Positions 55,725-64,000 of a stretch of DNA of 64,000 nucleotides are shown here, piece by piece. The position numbers and the translations under genes were made by a program. Below the pieces are notes generated by a model that saw only the letters and a program-made list of their open reading frames with translations, did not search any database and was not told the DNA's origin. How positions within the stretch are numbered: position 1 is the first letter of the stretch; each line of letters starts with the position of its first letter. Origin of the DNA: Avipropionibacterium sp050157065 (GTDB taxonomy: Bacteria; Actinomycetota; Actinomycetes; Propionibacteriales; Propionibacteriaceae); the NCBI GenBank assembly GCA_050157065.1, contig CP189573.1; one strand, written 5' to 3'.

Positions 55725-57283
55725 ATGTCCCAAGATCAAGAGGTCGAGTCCGAGCAGTCCCCCCGTCCAGGGCGGCGAGGGTGGTTGGCGGGGATGGCAG
55801 GCGCTGCTGCCGTTGCCGGCCTGTCAACGTTGCCAACCACCAGAGCCGCGGCGGCGCCCACGGCAGCTGCGGCGCTCGGCGGCACGAACGTCAAGGACCA
55901 TGGGGCTGTCGGGGATGGCACCACCGTCGACACCGATGCCATCGAGGCCACCATCACTGCTGCAGGCGACGGCGGTGTCATCTACTTTCCTCCTGGCAAT
56001 TACCGGATCCACCGAACCTTGTTCCCCCGCTACGGCCAACGTTGGGTGGGCGTTGAAGGGCATTCCCTGCTCACCAGCATCGGCGAGGTGGAGGGATTCA
56101 CCCTCGTGGACACCCGGAACGCACACTCCAAGATCGTGTTCGACGGTCTGGTCTTCGACGGCAACCGGGACAACACCACCGACCCCGGCTGGCAGTACCC
56201 GGTTTCGACCGGCGGCGCGCAGGGCGTCGGCATCTTCTTCATCGCCGCCACCAAGAACAGCGTGCAGAACATGGCCGTGCGCTGCCATGTCCGCAACACC
56301 TGGAACTACGGCATCGCCGGGTGCCAGTACGACAAGGACGCCGCAACCATGGAACTGGCCATCGAGGCCACTCGTATCACCGGCTGTGGCGGCGGACTGG
56401 TCGCATTGCGCACCAGTCGGCTACGAGTGCTCGACTGCATTGTGGAGGACAACGGCCAGCAAGGCATCTGGGGCCAGGAATGCACTGACGTCATCGTGGC
56501 CCGCTGCACCTCCAACGGCCACGAGGTGCACGGCATCGTGTTCACCTATTCTGCCGACCTCGAGATCATCGGAAACCAGTGCCACGGCAACGGACGTGGC
56601 GCGAACAAGTTCGGCTGGGGAATCTGTCTCGGCGGATCCTCGCCGAAGATCCAGCCGAACCAGTCGTACACCATCACCGGAAACCGCTGCGACCTGAACG
56701 GATCCGGCGGCATCACCATGGCCCCAAGTGGCCGGGCTCTCCCCAGACCCACTCGCAACGTGCGGCAGTCACTGGGAACGTGTGCACCAGCGACGGTGTC
56801 ATCGGGATCAATGGCATCAGCCTCAACTATGCGAAGGACGTCACGGTCACCGGGAATGTGTGCCAAGGGATGCCCTACCACGGCATCAACATCTCCTACC
56901 CAGACCGGGCGGTGGTCACCGGCAACGTCAGCTTCGAGAACAAGAAGGGATTGGCAATCGACTCCACCGACCACGGGATGTCGTACGGCAATGTTGTCGT
57001 CGGCAACAACATGATCTACGACAACGAAACCGACTACCACATCCCCCAGTACCCCTGGTCCGGCAACATCGCCCTCGCCGAACCACTGGACATCATGCAG
57101 ATCCTCGCAAACAAGGTGGGCTTCTACGGCATGGAGCCCACCGAACAGCCGACTGGCTACGCCGAGATCGAACCCGTCGGCGACGGCATCGACTTCGATC
57201 CCAGCACTGCTGGCGCGCGAGAGATCAGCGACACCCTCGCAACCCTGATCAGGGACCTCAAACGACTCGGCCTGATCGGGTGA
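55725..57283 (+). pseudogene. Tat-exported right-handed beta-helix protein, frameshifted
   Basis: The ATG at 55725 has AGGAGG at spacing 7. The N-terminus is Tat-like (RRGWLAGMAGAAAVAGL). A pectate-lyase-type stretch NVKDHGAVGDGTTVDTDAIEATI starts the helix, followed by beta-helix coils such as NAHSKIVFDGLVFDG. At 56722-56725 a CCCC run appears one base short: the frame changes from GGITMAP to a frame reading WPGSPQTHSQRAAVTGNVC and continuing to 57283. One extra C would give about 519 residues. Codon use is more AT-rich than neighbours, suggesting transfer. Confidence 0.6.
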
Positions 57284-57328
57284 CCGCGGTCGAACTGGTC
57301 AAGGCGTCAGACAGCGGGTCTCGGATCG

Positions 57329-59731
57329 TCAGGCGACCCTGACCAGGTACATCCGGTCGACGTACAGCCACGGCACCTCGGGATTCCGGCCGTCCACGTA
57401 AACATAGCGGCCGGTGGTCTGGTACGTGAGGTCGGCCGGGATCTCGAATTCGTGGTACTGCCCGTCGGCGAACGTCTCGTACGGCCAGGACCACTCGGTG
57501 CCCAGACCGGTGCCGTCGTCGATCTTGGGGTAGATGCCGAGGATCACCGCGGCCGGCTCCGGCGGGACATCGGCGACAACATCGGTCCGCACGGTGACAT
57601 GCACACGCCACGTGCCCTCCGGTGGCAACTGGCTGAGCGGCAGCTGGATGCTCCACGACTCGCGCGAGGCAATCATCCGGACCGTGACACCGTCGTTGGC
57701 GAGCGGATCGGCCACCAGGCTGGCCGTACTGCCCGGACGGCTGAGCGCATAGTCCTCCAGGATCACGTAGTCCGACTCCGGCAGCCCGACGCAGGCCGGT
57801 GGCAACTCACCCGCGGTGCGCGGAATCGCCAGCGCGTCGAACATCTGGCTGATCGGAGTCCGGGCACCCCACCGGTCCACCTCGGCCAACGAAACGGCCT
57901 CGCGGATCCGCGCGATCCGCTCATTGACCTCAGCCTCAATGTCCCAGCGGATCCCGTTCGCCCGGGCCTGGGCCTGGTACTCACCCCGACGGATCAGGAC
58001 CGCGTAGTCGATCATCATCCGGATCACGGCCAGGTGTTCCGCGGAGCGCTGGTCGGCGGCGACCACGTGAGCTGCCCGGGTGAGCAGCCCGTCGCACCGC
58101 CACATGGTGTGCCAGTCGAGGTAGCGAGCACCGACGCTGCCCGACATGATCATCAGGTAGGGCTCGTCCCGGGCGCGGGCGGCGTCCAGCAGCCGCAGCA
58201 CCTTCAGCACCAGCGCACCGGCCCGGCCGAAGTAGCCGTCGCAGAACTCGGCGAACAGGTCGTCGACATCGGCCTCGGGATCCCACAGCAGCCGCGAGAT
58301 CGCCCAGGTCTTCATCACCCGCAGCTGGACCCCCCGGCCTTCCGACCCGGCCTCTGCCATGTACGACACGACCTCGGGGAACTGCGCCAGCTCCTTGATC
58401 GACTCCGTCCGGGACCACCAGTCGGCCAGTGGGGCGATGAAGTCGGAGAACAGGTACTGGTAGTCCCACATCGACACCGCCGACGACTTCGTGCACCACT
58501 CGGCGAACTCCCGGCCGATCTGCTCGTTGTTGCCGGTGAGCAGCGTCGAGCCCATGTCGTAGTGGATCGGCGCTGTGGTCACGATGACGTTGTCCTCCAT
58601 CGTGATCCCGGTCGGCGGTTGCCAGGCGAAGCTGTACGCCTGCGTCTCGACCCGGGCCTCGAGGATCTCGGCACCCAGCCGGCGCGCGACGTCGTTCACC
58701 ATGTCCATCACCGGAGCCGCCAGCGAGTCGCCGTGCTGTGCAGCGAACGCCACGTCGTCGGGATGCGGATTGGGGTAGCCCTGGTCGTTGACGTGGAAGG
58801 GGTGTCCCGTGTCGCCGTCCTCGTCCATCCGGACGCGGATGCGTTCGGCCAGGTTCGTCGCGCCCGCCTCGCGCGTTCGATCGTCCATGAACAGCACCTG
58901 GGTGTCGTACCAGAGCGACTGGTCGGTGATGATCTCGCGGAACTGCCCGGGGTGGATGCCCGGCCAGATCAGCGACCAGGTGTCCAGGGCGGGGACCGGC
59001 GCCGGGAGCTCCCGTTCGTACCCCATGTTGCCGCGCTGGCCGTTGAGCAGGTTGCGGTGACGCCACGCGTACTCGCCGACGCCGTCCCCGACGATGGTCT
59101 CGCGGTAGTCGAACCTCGGATGGTGGTCGGCCTGCAGGTCGGCGGCCAGCAGCGACAGGCTCGGCTTCGACGGGACATGGGTGGTGTCGGGGGCGAACCA
59201 CCGCACCCCCACCAGGCGGTCCAGCAGGAAGTTGACCCCGTACAGCGTGCCGCGGTCGGAGACGCCGCCGATCAGCAACGCCGTTCCGTCGCAGCGGTAC
59301 CCGAAGCCGTCCCGCGTCGTGTCGACCTCGGGCAACGGGTCGGCGGTGGTCAGTGGCCCGGTGGCCCAGGCGTTCTGTCGACCGACCACGATGACGGCGG
59401 CGGCCGGATCGTATGCGGCAGGGGCCTCGGCGACGTCGTAGGTGCCCCCAGTGACCTGGCTGAGGTGGTCGGCCAGCTCGGCTGCCGCGTGAGTGACGGT
59501 CGGTCCCTCATCGGCACCGACCAGGACCTGCACCGTGGCCACCCCTTCGGCGGCGATCCGGAAGCGTGCTCCGGCGGCGCGAGCGTCCGTGCCACTGGTC
59601 GCAATGGCGGCACCGACACCCAGTGCAGCTCCGCCGAGCAGCACAGTGCGGCGCGCCACGGTCGTGCTGCTCAGTTCGGTAGGTTCAGCTGACGTCACGG
59701 GATGAATGGGCGTCACGGGATCAACAGGCAT
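57329..59731 (-). CDS. Tat-exported DUF4838 protein, glycoside-hydrolase-like
   Basis: 800 residues from the ATG at 59731. The signal has RRTVLLGGAALGVGAAIATSG and an ARAA site. Residues about 60-170 look like the alpha-glucuronidase/hexosaminidase N-terminal domain (AAELADHLSQVTGGTYDV). The DUF4838 core has YGVNFLLDRLVGVRWFAPDT and MWDYQYLFSDFIAPLADWW. A C-terminal beta-sandwich (about 680-800) may bind carbohydrate. It converges on the beta-helix gene. Confidence 0.8.
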   Translation of the reverse strand: MPVDPVTPIHPVTSAEPTELSSTTVARRTVLLGGAALGVGAAIATSGTDARAAGARFRIAAEGVATVQVLVGADEGPTVTHAAAELADHLSQVTGGTYDVAEAPAAYDPAAAVIVVGRQNAWATGPLTTADPLPEVDTTRDGFGYRCDGTALLIGGVSDRGTLYGVNFLLDRLVGVRWFAPDTTHVPSKPSLSLLAADLQADHHPRFDYRETIVGDGVGEYAWRHRNLLNGQRGNMGYERELPAPVPALDTWSLIWPGIHPGQFREIITDQSLWYDTQVLFMDDRTREAGATNLAERIRVRMDEDGDTGHPFHVNDQGYPNPHPDDVAFAAQHGDSLAAPVMDMVNDVARRLGAEILEARVETQAYSFAWQPPTGITMEDNVIVTTAPIHYDMGSTLLTGNNEQIGREFAEWCTKSSAVSMWDYQYLFSDFIAPLADWWSRTESIKELAQFPEVVSYMAEAGSEGRGVQLRVMKTWAISRLLWDPEADVDDLFAEFCDGYFGRAGALVLKVLRLLDAARARDEPYLMIMSGSVGARYLDWHTMWRCDGLLTRAAHVVAADQRSAEHLAVIRMMIDYAVLIRRGEYQAQARANGIRWDIEAEVNERIARIREAVSLAEVDRWGARTPISQMFDALAIPRTAGELPPACVGLPESDYVILEDYALSRPGSTASLVADPLANDGVTVRMIASRESWSIQLPLSQLPPEGTWRVHVTVRTDVVADVPPEPAAVILGIYPKIDDGTGLGTEWSWPYETFADGQYHEFEIPADLTYQTTGRYVYVDGRNPEVPWLYVDRMYLVRVA

Positions 59732-59881
59732 GGGGGGCTCCGTCCTGACCGGTGTCGGACCGACGTTGGCCCGGCACTCCCCCACCTGTCTACTGATCGA
59801 CCCAGAACGTGTCAATGCTTTGGCCGTTATCTGGGAGGAAGTGGCGTCCACGTCCCAGATGGCCCCGGGTAGGGTTCGGCC

Positions 59882-60241
59882 ATGGACATCGTGGGAAACG
59901 TACTCGTGGCAATTCACCTGCTCTGCATGGCAGCAATCGTGGGGACCTGGGTTGCCACCTTCAAGACGCCCACCGTGCACATCGCCCAGTTGATCGGCGC
60001 CTGCGGCAGCCTGTTGACCGGGCTGCTGCTGACCGGGCTCGCCGAGATGGCCGCAACGGCGGACGATCCGGTCAACCACGCCAAGATCGGCACGAAGCTG
60101 GTGATCGCGCTCGTGGTCCTGGTGCCGGCGATCATCGGCTACCGGAAGGCCCGCAAGGGCGAGGAGGTGTCCACCGGGCTGGCCCACGCGGTCGGTGGCA
60201 CCGCGGTGATCAACGTGCTGGTCGCCACCCTGTGGCAGTGA
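59882..60241 (+). CDS. small four-helix membrane protein
   Basis: 119 residues, four hydrophobic segments: VGNVLVAIHLLCMAAIVGTWV, AQLIGACGSLLTGLLLTGLA, KLVIALVVLVPAIIGY and GTAVINVLVATLW. No cofactor or catalytic motif is visible. I cannot assign a function; it lies just before the lactonase-like gene on the same strand. Confidence 0.65.
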   Translation: MDIVGNVLVAIHLLCMAAIVGTWVATFKTPTVHIAQLIGACGSLLTGLLLTGLAEMAATADDPVNHAKIGTKLVIALVVLVPAIIGYRKARKGEEVSTGLAHAVGGTAVINVLVATLWQ

Positions 60242-60301
60242 TCCGGGCCGACTGGTCCCGGCAGGAGTGAGACGGCGGTTCCAGTCCGGCAGGATGTCGG
60301 C

Positions 60302-61297
60302 ATGACCGCAGCGCAGCAGCCCCGGACCACCCACCTCCTGATCGCCTCCGCCGACCGCGTCGGCCTCCATCAGCTCGATCTCGCCGCCGGCACCTGCCAG
60401 CAGGTCGGCGACCCGATGACGCTCACCACGCCGTTGGGCCTGGTCGCGTCCCGGCACGGTGGCTGGGTGACCGGATTCGACGACGACGGCATCATCCTGC
60501 CGATCCTGGCCGGGCCGGGTGGCCTGCGTCCGGGACCGCGCAGCAGCAGTGGTGGCGCCGTACCGTGCCACATCGCCGTGGTGACCGACGACGGTGCGAG
60601 CGGGGCCGCCGAGACCGTGGCGGTCGCCAACTACACCGGCAACTCCGTCGGCGTGGTCCGGGTCTCCGATCCCACCGATCCCGACGGTCGGGCCGAGTTG
60701 GTCGACGTCGTCAACTTCGGCGAGGGGTCCCATCCGCACCAGGTCTTGCGCCACGGTGCCCAGTGGGTCGTCAGCGACCTCGGCCTGGACTGCCTTCACG
60801 TGCTGGATCCGACCGACCTGCACGGTGAAGCGGTCAGGATCGACCTCGGGGAGGGCAGCGGCCCCCGCGATGCGGTGGCGATCGACGAGTCAACCCTGGT
60901 CGTCGCGCTGGAGGTCGCGAACGCTGCCGTCCTGGTGCGACTGGAGCGTGACGGCGAGCGGATCACCGGCGGTACGGTGACCGCGCGCGTCGACTTCACC
61001 GGTGATCCCGCCGACAGCCACCCAAGCCAGATCCTGCGGTCCTCCGACGGTCGGGTGCACGTGCTGAACCGCGGACCCCAGACGCTGTGCACGCTCAGCG
61101 TGACCGGCGACGAACTCACCCTCGACGGCGAACTGCCGATCGGCGACTGGCCCATGGACCTGGTCGAGCTGGACGGCCAGCTGGTGATCGCCTGCCGCAA
61201 CGCCGATGCCCTGGTCTGCGTGGACGTCACCACCCTGCAGCAGACGGCCAGCATCCCCACCCCGGCTCCCGCCGCCCTGGCGATCCTGAACGTGTAA
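60302..61297 (+). CDS. lactonase-like seven-bladed beta-propeller protein
   Basis: 331 residues without a signal peptide. Repeated strand patterns (VAVANYTGNSVGVVRV, SHPHQVLRHGAQWVVSDLGLDCLHVL, SHPSQILRSSDGRVHVLNRG) match the YbhE/6-phosphogluconolactonase-type propeller. The HPHQ and NRG motifs are typical of the family. It likely opens a sugar lactone. Confidence 0.8.
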   Translation: MTAAQQPRTTHLLIASADRVGLHQLDLAAGTCQQVGDPMTLTTPLGLVASRHGGWVTGFDDDGIILPILAGPGGLRPGPRSSSGGAVPCHIAVVTDDGASGAAETVAVANYTGNSVGVVRVSDPTDPDGRAELVDVVNFGEGSHPHQVLRHGAQWVVSDLGLDCLHVLDPTDLHGEAVRIDLGEGSGPRDAVAIDESTLVVALEVANAAVLVRLERDGERITGGTVTARVDFTGDPADSHPSQILRSSDGRVHVLNRGPQTLCTLSVTGDELTLDGELPIGDWPMDLVELDGQLVIACRNADALVCVDVTTLQQTASIPTPAPAALAILNV

Positions 61298-61300
61298 CGC

Positions 61301-61421
61301 CCCCCGAGCTCGTCACTCCGTCCCCCGAGCTTGTCGAGGGGTCCCGAGCTCGCCGCTCCGCCCCCCGAGCTTGTCGAGGGGCCCCGAGCTCCTCACTCCA
61401 CCCCCCGAGCTTGTCGAGGGG
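61301..61421. repeat. 40-bp tandem repeats between convergent genes
   Basis: CCCCCGAGCTTGTCGAGGGG occurs three times ending at 61341, 61381 and 61421, with 40-bp period and intervening GAGCTC-CTCC parts. A partial unit precedes them. The last one touches the peroxiredoxin stop codon. Confidence 0.85.
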
Positions 61422-61892
61422 TCAGAGCTGTGCCAGCGCCGTGACGTGGTCGGCGATGTTGCGGGCATCGCCGATCCCGTTGACCACCGACCAGGCGACC
61501 AGACCGTCGGCATCGAGCAGGAATGACGCCCGCAGAGCGCACCCCGCGGCCTCATCGAACACGCCGTGGGACGAAGCGATACCGCCATGGGGCCAGTGAT
61601 CGGAGACCAGGTCGAAGGTGAAGTCCTCCTGCTCGGCGAAGACCCGCAGGCTGAACATCGAGTCACACGAGATCGCCAGCACCCGCGCATCGTGCGCGGT
61701 GAACTCCGACATCAGGTCCTGGACGGCGCGAAGTTCCCCGGAACAGATGCCGGTGAACGCGTACGGATAGAACATCAGCAGCGCCGGGGCACCGGTCAGT
61801 TCGGCCGTCTCGACCGGGGCACCGTACTGATTCTTCGAGGCCCAACCGGGCGCCGGGTCCCCGACGGCGGGTGGGGAGGGGCGACCCGTCAC
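61422..61892 (-). CDS. AhpE-type peroxiredoxin
   Basis: 156 residues. The active site FYPYAFTGICSGEL has the peroxidatic cysteine (residue 50) with the usual Thr. A second cysteine is at 76 (AISCDS). It reduces hydroperoxides in the cytosol. The start overlaps the DUF3052 stop by 4 bases. Confidence 0.92.
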   Translation of the reverse strand: MTGRPSPPAVGDPAPGWASKNQYGAPVETAELTGAPALLMFYPYAFTGICSGELRAVQDLMSEFTAHDARVLAISCDSMFSLRVFAEQEDFTFDLVSDHWPHGGIASSHGVFDEAAGCALRASFLLDADGLVAWSVVNGIGDARNIADHVTALAQL

Positions 61893-62305
61893 CGGGGGCC
61901 ATTCTTGGGCCGGACCAACTTCTTCGCGGTCCAGTCCTCGGAGACCTGTTGTGAGGTGGTCAGTGACATGCCCGCGGTGGCGGACGCCTCGGCCACCAGG
62001 CCGGGGTCCACGAAGCCGTCACGGCCGACCTTGGGGGTGAGGAGCCACACGACACCGCTCGCGGTGAGGTCGGTCAGCGCGTCGACCAGACCGTCGACCA
62101 GGTCGCCGTCGTCGTCGCGCCACCACATCAGCACCACGTCCACGGGTTCGACGGCGTCTTCGACCATCTCGCCGTCGATGGCGTCCTCGACAGCCACCCG
62201 GACGTCGTCGTCAACGTCCTCGTCCCAACCCAGCTCCTGAACCACCATGCCCGGCTTCACGCCCAGCATGTCGGCCACCGAGGACTCGCTCGCGGTCCCG
62301 CTCAC
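61889..62305 (-). CDS. DUF3052 protein
   Basis: 138 residues from the GTG at 62305, with GGAAGG upstream. Family features: MLGVKPGMVVQELGWDEDVDDDVR and VDVVLMWWRDDDGDLVDGLVDA, acidic throughout. The function is unknown, but it stands divergent from aceE in many actinobacteria, as here. It is co-transcribed with peroxiredoxin. Confidence 0.9.
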   Translation of the reverse strand: MSGTASESSVADMLGVKPGMVVQELGWDEDVDDDVRVAVEDAIDGEMVEDAVEPVDVVLMWWRDDDGDLVDGLVDALTDLTASGVVWLLTPKVGRDGFVDPGLVAEASATAGMSLTTSQQVSEDWTAKKLVRPKNGPR

Positions 62306-62511
62306 CTCACGTCCTTCCTTGTCTGCCGCGCGACTCCGCGACGGTGTCGTTCGCGCACCGGGAGGCACGCCAGATCATCCCCCAGCCTGCCAGACCGGGT
62401 GTTGGACTGTGAACCCCGGCCCGAACAAGCCGCCCAGATCACTGTGGGAGACTGGGAGCGTTGCGGCCCCACACCCGGTCGCATCGATCGAGACCCAAAC
62501 AAGGAGCGCTC

Positions 62512-64000
62512 ATGGCCAACCGCCCAGGTGATCGCCCTGCCATCACGGCGGAGGGCATCCCCAGTCAGATCCCCGACATCGACACCGAGGAAACGGCTGA
62601 ATGGCTGGCATCGCTGGACGGCCTGCTCGACGCACAGGGCAAGCACCGAGCCCGTTACATCATGTTGCGACTGCTCGACCGCGCCCGGGAGCGGGCCATC
62701 GGCCTGCCGGCGCTGCGCAGCAGCGACTACATCAACACGATCGCACCGGAGGCCGAGCCGTACTTCCCCGGTGACGAGCACATCGAACGGCGGATCCGCG
62801 CCTTCGTCCGGTGGAACGCGGCGGTGATGGTCTCCAAGGCCAACCGCAAGGGCCTCGAGGTCGGTGGTCACATCGCGACGTACCAGAGCGCCGCGAGCCT
62901 GTACGAGGTGGGCTTCAACCACTTCTTCCGCGGCAAGGACCATCCCGGCGGCGGTGACCACGTCTACTTCCAGGGCCATGCCTCCCCCGGCATCTACGCC
63001 CGCGCCTTCCTCGAGGGGCGGCTGACCAAGCAGCAACTCGACGGCTTCCGCCAGGAGGTGTCGCAGGGCCCGCACCAGGGGCTGTCGTCGTACCCGCACC
63101 CACGGTTGATGCCGGACTTCTGGGAGTTCCCGACGGTGTCGATGGGGATCACGGCGATCTCGTCGATCTACCAGGCCAGGTTCAACAAGTACATGGCCAA
63201 CCGTGGCATCCGCGACACCTCCGACCAGCACGTGTGGGCGTTCCTGGGTGACGGCGAGATGGGCGAGCCGGAGTCGTTGGGCGCGATCAACGTCGCTGCC
63301 CGCGAGGGCCTGGACAACCTCACCTTCGTGATCAACTGCAACCTGCAGCAGCTGGACGGCCCGGTCCGCGGCAACGGCAAGATCGTCCAGGAGTTGGAGT
63401 CGATCTTCCTCGGCGCCGGTTGGAACGTGATCAAGGTGCTGTGGGGTCGCGGCTGGGATCCGTTGCTGGCCAAGGATCGCGACGGTGCGCTGGTGCACAA
63501 GATGAACACCACGCCGGACGGCCAGTTCCAGACCTACTCGGTCGAGACCGGCGACTACATCCGGAAGAACTTCTTCGACGACCCGCGGTTGGCCAAGATG
63601 GTCGCCGACCTGAGCGACGAAGACCTGCGCCGGTTGCCGCGCGGTGGCCACGACTACCGCAAGGTGTACGCGGCGTACCGTTCGGCGACCGAGCACGTCG
63701 GCCAGCCGACCGTGATCCTCGCGCAGACGGTCAAGGGTTGGACGATCGAGGCACTGGAGGGCCGCAACGCGACCCACCAGATGAAGAAGCTCACCACCAA
63801 GGACCTGCTCGCCTTCCGCGACCGGCTCTACCTCCCGATCAGCGACGACGCCCTGCAGGACCCGTACGATCCGCCGTACTTCCACCCGGGCAAGGATTCC
63901 GAGGAACTGCAGTACCTCCAGGAACGCCGTCGCGCGCTGGGCGGCTACCTGCCGGAGCGTCGGGTCAAGCCGCGCCAGCTCGAGTTGCCGGACGCCAAGC
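62512..64000 (+). CDS. aceE: pyruvate dehydrogenase E1, homodimeric type, 3' end missing
   Basis: The first 496 residues are present; the frame runs off the right edge. ATG at 62512 follows AAGGAG. Thiamine diphosphate motif: GDGEMGEPESLGAI followed at the right spacing by NCNLQQLDGPVRGN. Start region and HASPGIYARAFLEGRL match AceE. It decarboxylates pyruvate for the pyruvate dehydrogenase complex. Confidence 0.96.
   Translation, partial: MANRPGDRPAITAEGIPSQIPDIDTEETAEWLASLDGLLDAQGKHRARYIMLRLLDRARERAIGLPALRSSDYINTIAPEAEPYFPGDEHIERRIRAFVRWNAAVMVSKANRKGLEVGGHIATYQSAASLYEVGFNHFFRGKDHPGGGDHVYFQGHASPGIYARAFLEGRLTKQQLDGFRQEVSQGPHQGLSSYPHPRLMPDFWEFPTVSMGITAISSIYQARFNKYMANRGIRDTSDQHVWAFLGDGEMGEPESLGAINVAAREGLDNLTFVINCNLQQLDGPVRGNGKIVQELESIFLGAGWNVIKVLWGRGWDPLLAKDRDGALVHKMNTTPDGQFQTYSVETGDYIRKNFFDDPRLAKMVADLSDEDLRRLPRGGHDYRKVYAAYRSATEHVGQPTVILAQTVKGWTIEALEGRNATHQMKKLTTKDLLAFRDRLYLPISDDALQDPYDPPYFHPGKDSEELQYLQERRRALGGYLPERRVKPRQLELPDAK

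Noticed and set aside
59732..60823. Upstream extension of the DUF4838 frame to 60823
   Set aside because: The Tat signal and start lie at 59731; the extension covers two plus-strand genes and has no recognisable content.

Overview
The window is high-GC DNA from an actinobacterium. The pairing mtrA-mtrB-lpqB-comF, prfB-ftsE-ftsX-LytM-smpB, a homodimeric aceE next to a DUF3052 gene, a tmRNA tag ANSKRTDFALAA and many GTG starts all fit Actinomycetota. I infer Propionibacteriales (a Propionibacteriaceae-like organism) from gene order and style; this was not tested by any search. I see no phage, insertion sequence or CRISPR array. Most of the window is ordinary chromosome with accessory sugar-related loci at both ends.

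Layout. 1-8.4 kb: a cut-off HTH regulator, a class III aminotransferase, two exported proteins that look carbohydrate-related (a Tat-exported hairpin-type protein and a large beta-propeller protein), then an Rrf2 regulator divergent from a TauE/SafE anion exporter. 8.7-16.8 kb: YcaQ-like protein, ribosome hibernation factor, FAH-family enzyme, ComF, LpqB, MtrB, MtrA (all minus). 16.9-22.6 kb: a five-gene plus-strand operon of membrane protein, DUF4129, DUF4350, MoxR AAA+ ATPase and DUF58. 22.8-25.9 kb: three minus-strand genes that look like an orphan ESX/WXG100-type substrate cassette; the middle gene has calcium-binding thrombospondin type 3 repeats. 26.0-31.3 kb: YqgE/AlgH, malic enzyme, a FolP2-like protein, a YCII remnant, tmRNA, a DUF1707/DUF4870 protein and FKBP. 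31.3-38.1 kb: DUF2207, SmpB, LytM peptidase, FtsX, FtsE, RF2. 38.3-44.6 kb: amino-sugar and sugar genes (ROK kinase, AGE-type epimerase, NagB), a TetR/MFS drug-efflux pair with a twin operator, and tRNA-Val. 44.7-47.9 kb: cysE-cysK and a CPBP protease/membrane protein/XRE trio. 47.9-54.7 kb: a minus-strand sugar-acid cluster (UxaA-type hydrolase, IclR, PhyH, and a GPH-type transporter fused to a cytidylate-kinase-like domain but frame-shifted). 54.8-61.3 kb: Nudix, a VOC remnant, a frame-shifted Tat-exported beta-helix protein, a DUF4838 protein, a small membrane protein and a lactonase-like propeller. 61.4-64 kb: peroxiredoxin, DUF3052, and aceE, which runs off the edge.

How the genes fit together. 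The envelope and cell-division machinery (MtrAB-LpqB, FtsEX-LytM, MoxR-DUF58) and the rescue pair ssrA-smpB are core. The accessory theme is polysaccharide or sugar-acid use: Tat-exported enzymes, a UxaA dehydratase, AGE epimerase, ROK kinase, NagB and IclR/GPH control and uptake. The most unusual locus is the ESX-like trio beside MoxR. Intergenic DNA between convergent genes repeatedly carries hairpins or tandem repeats, including one long hairpin family found twice (8.6 and 22.6 kb). Reading-frame breaks at about 48.88 and 56.72 kb and two gene remnants (29.3 and 55.3 kb) show local decay or assembly errors.
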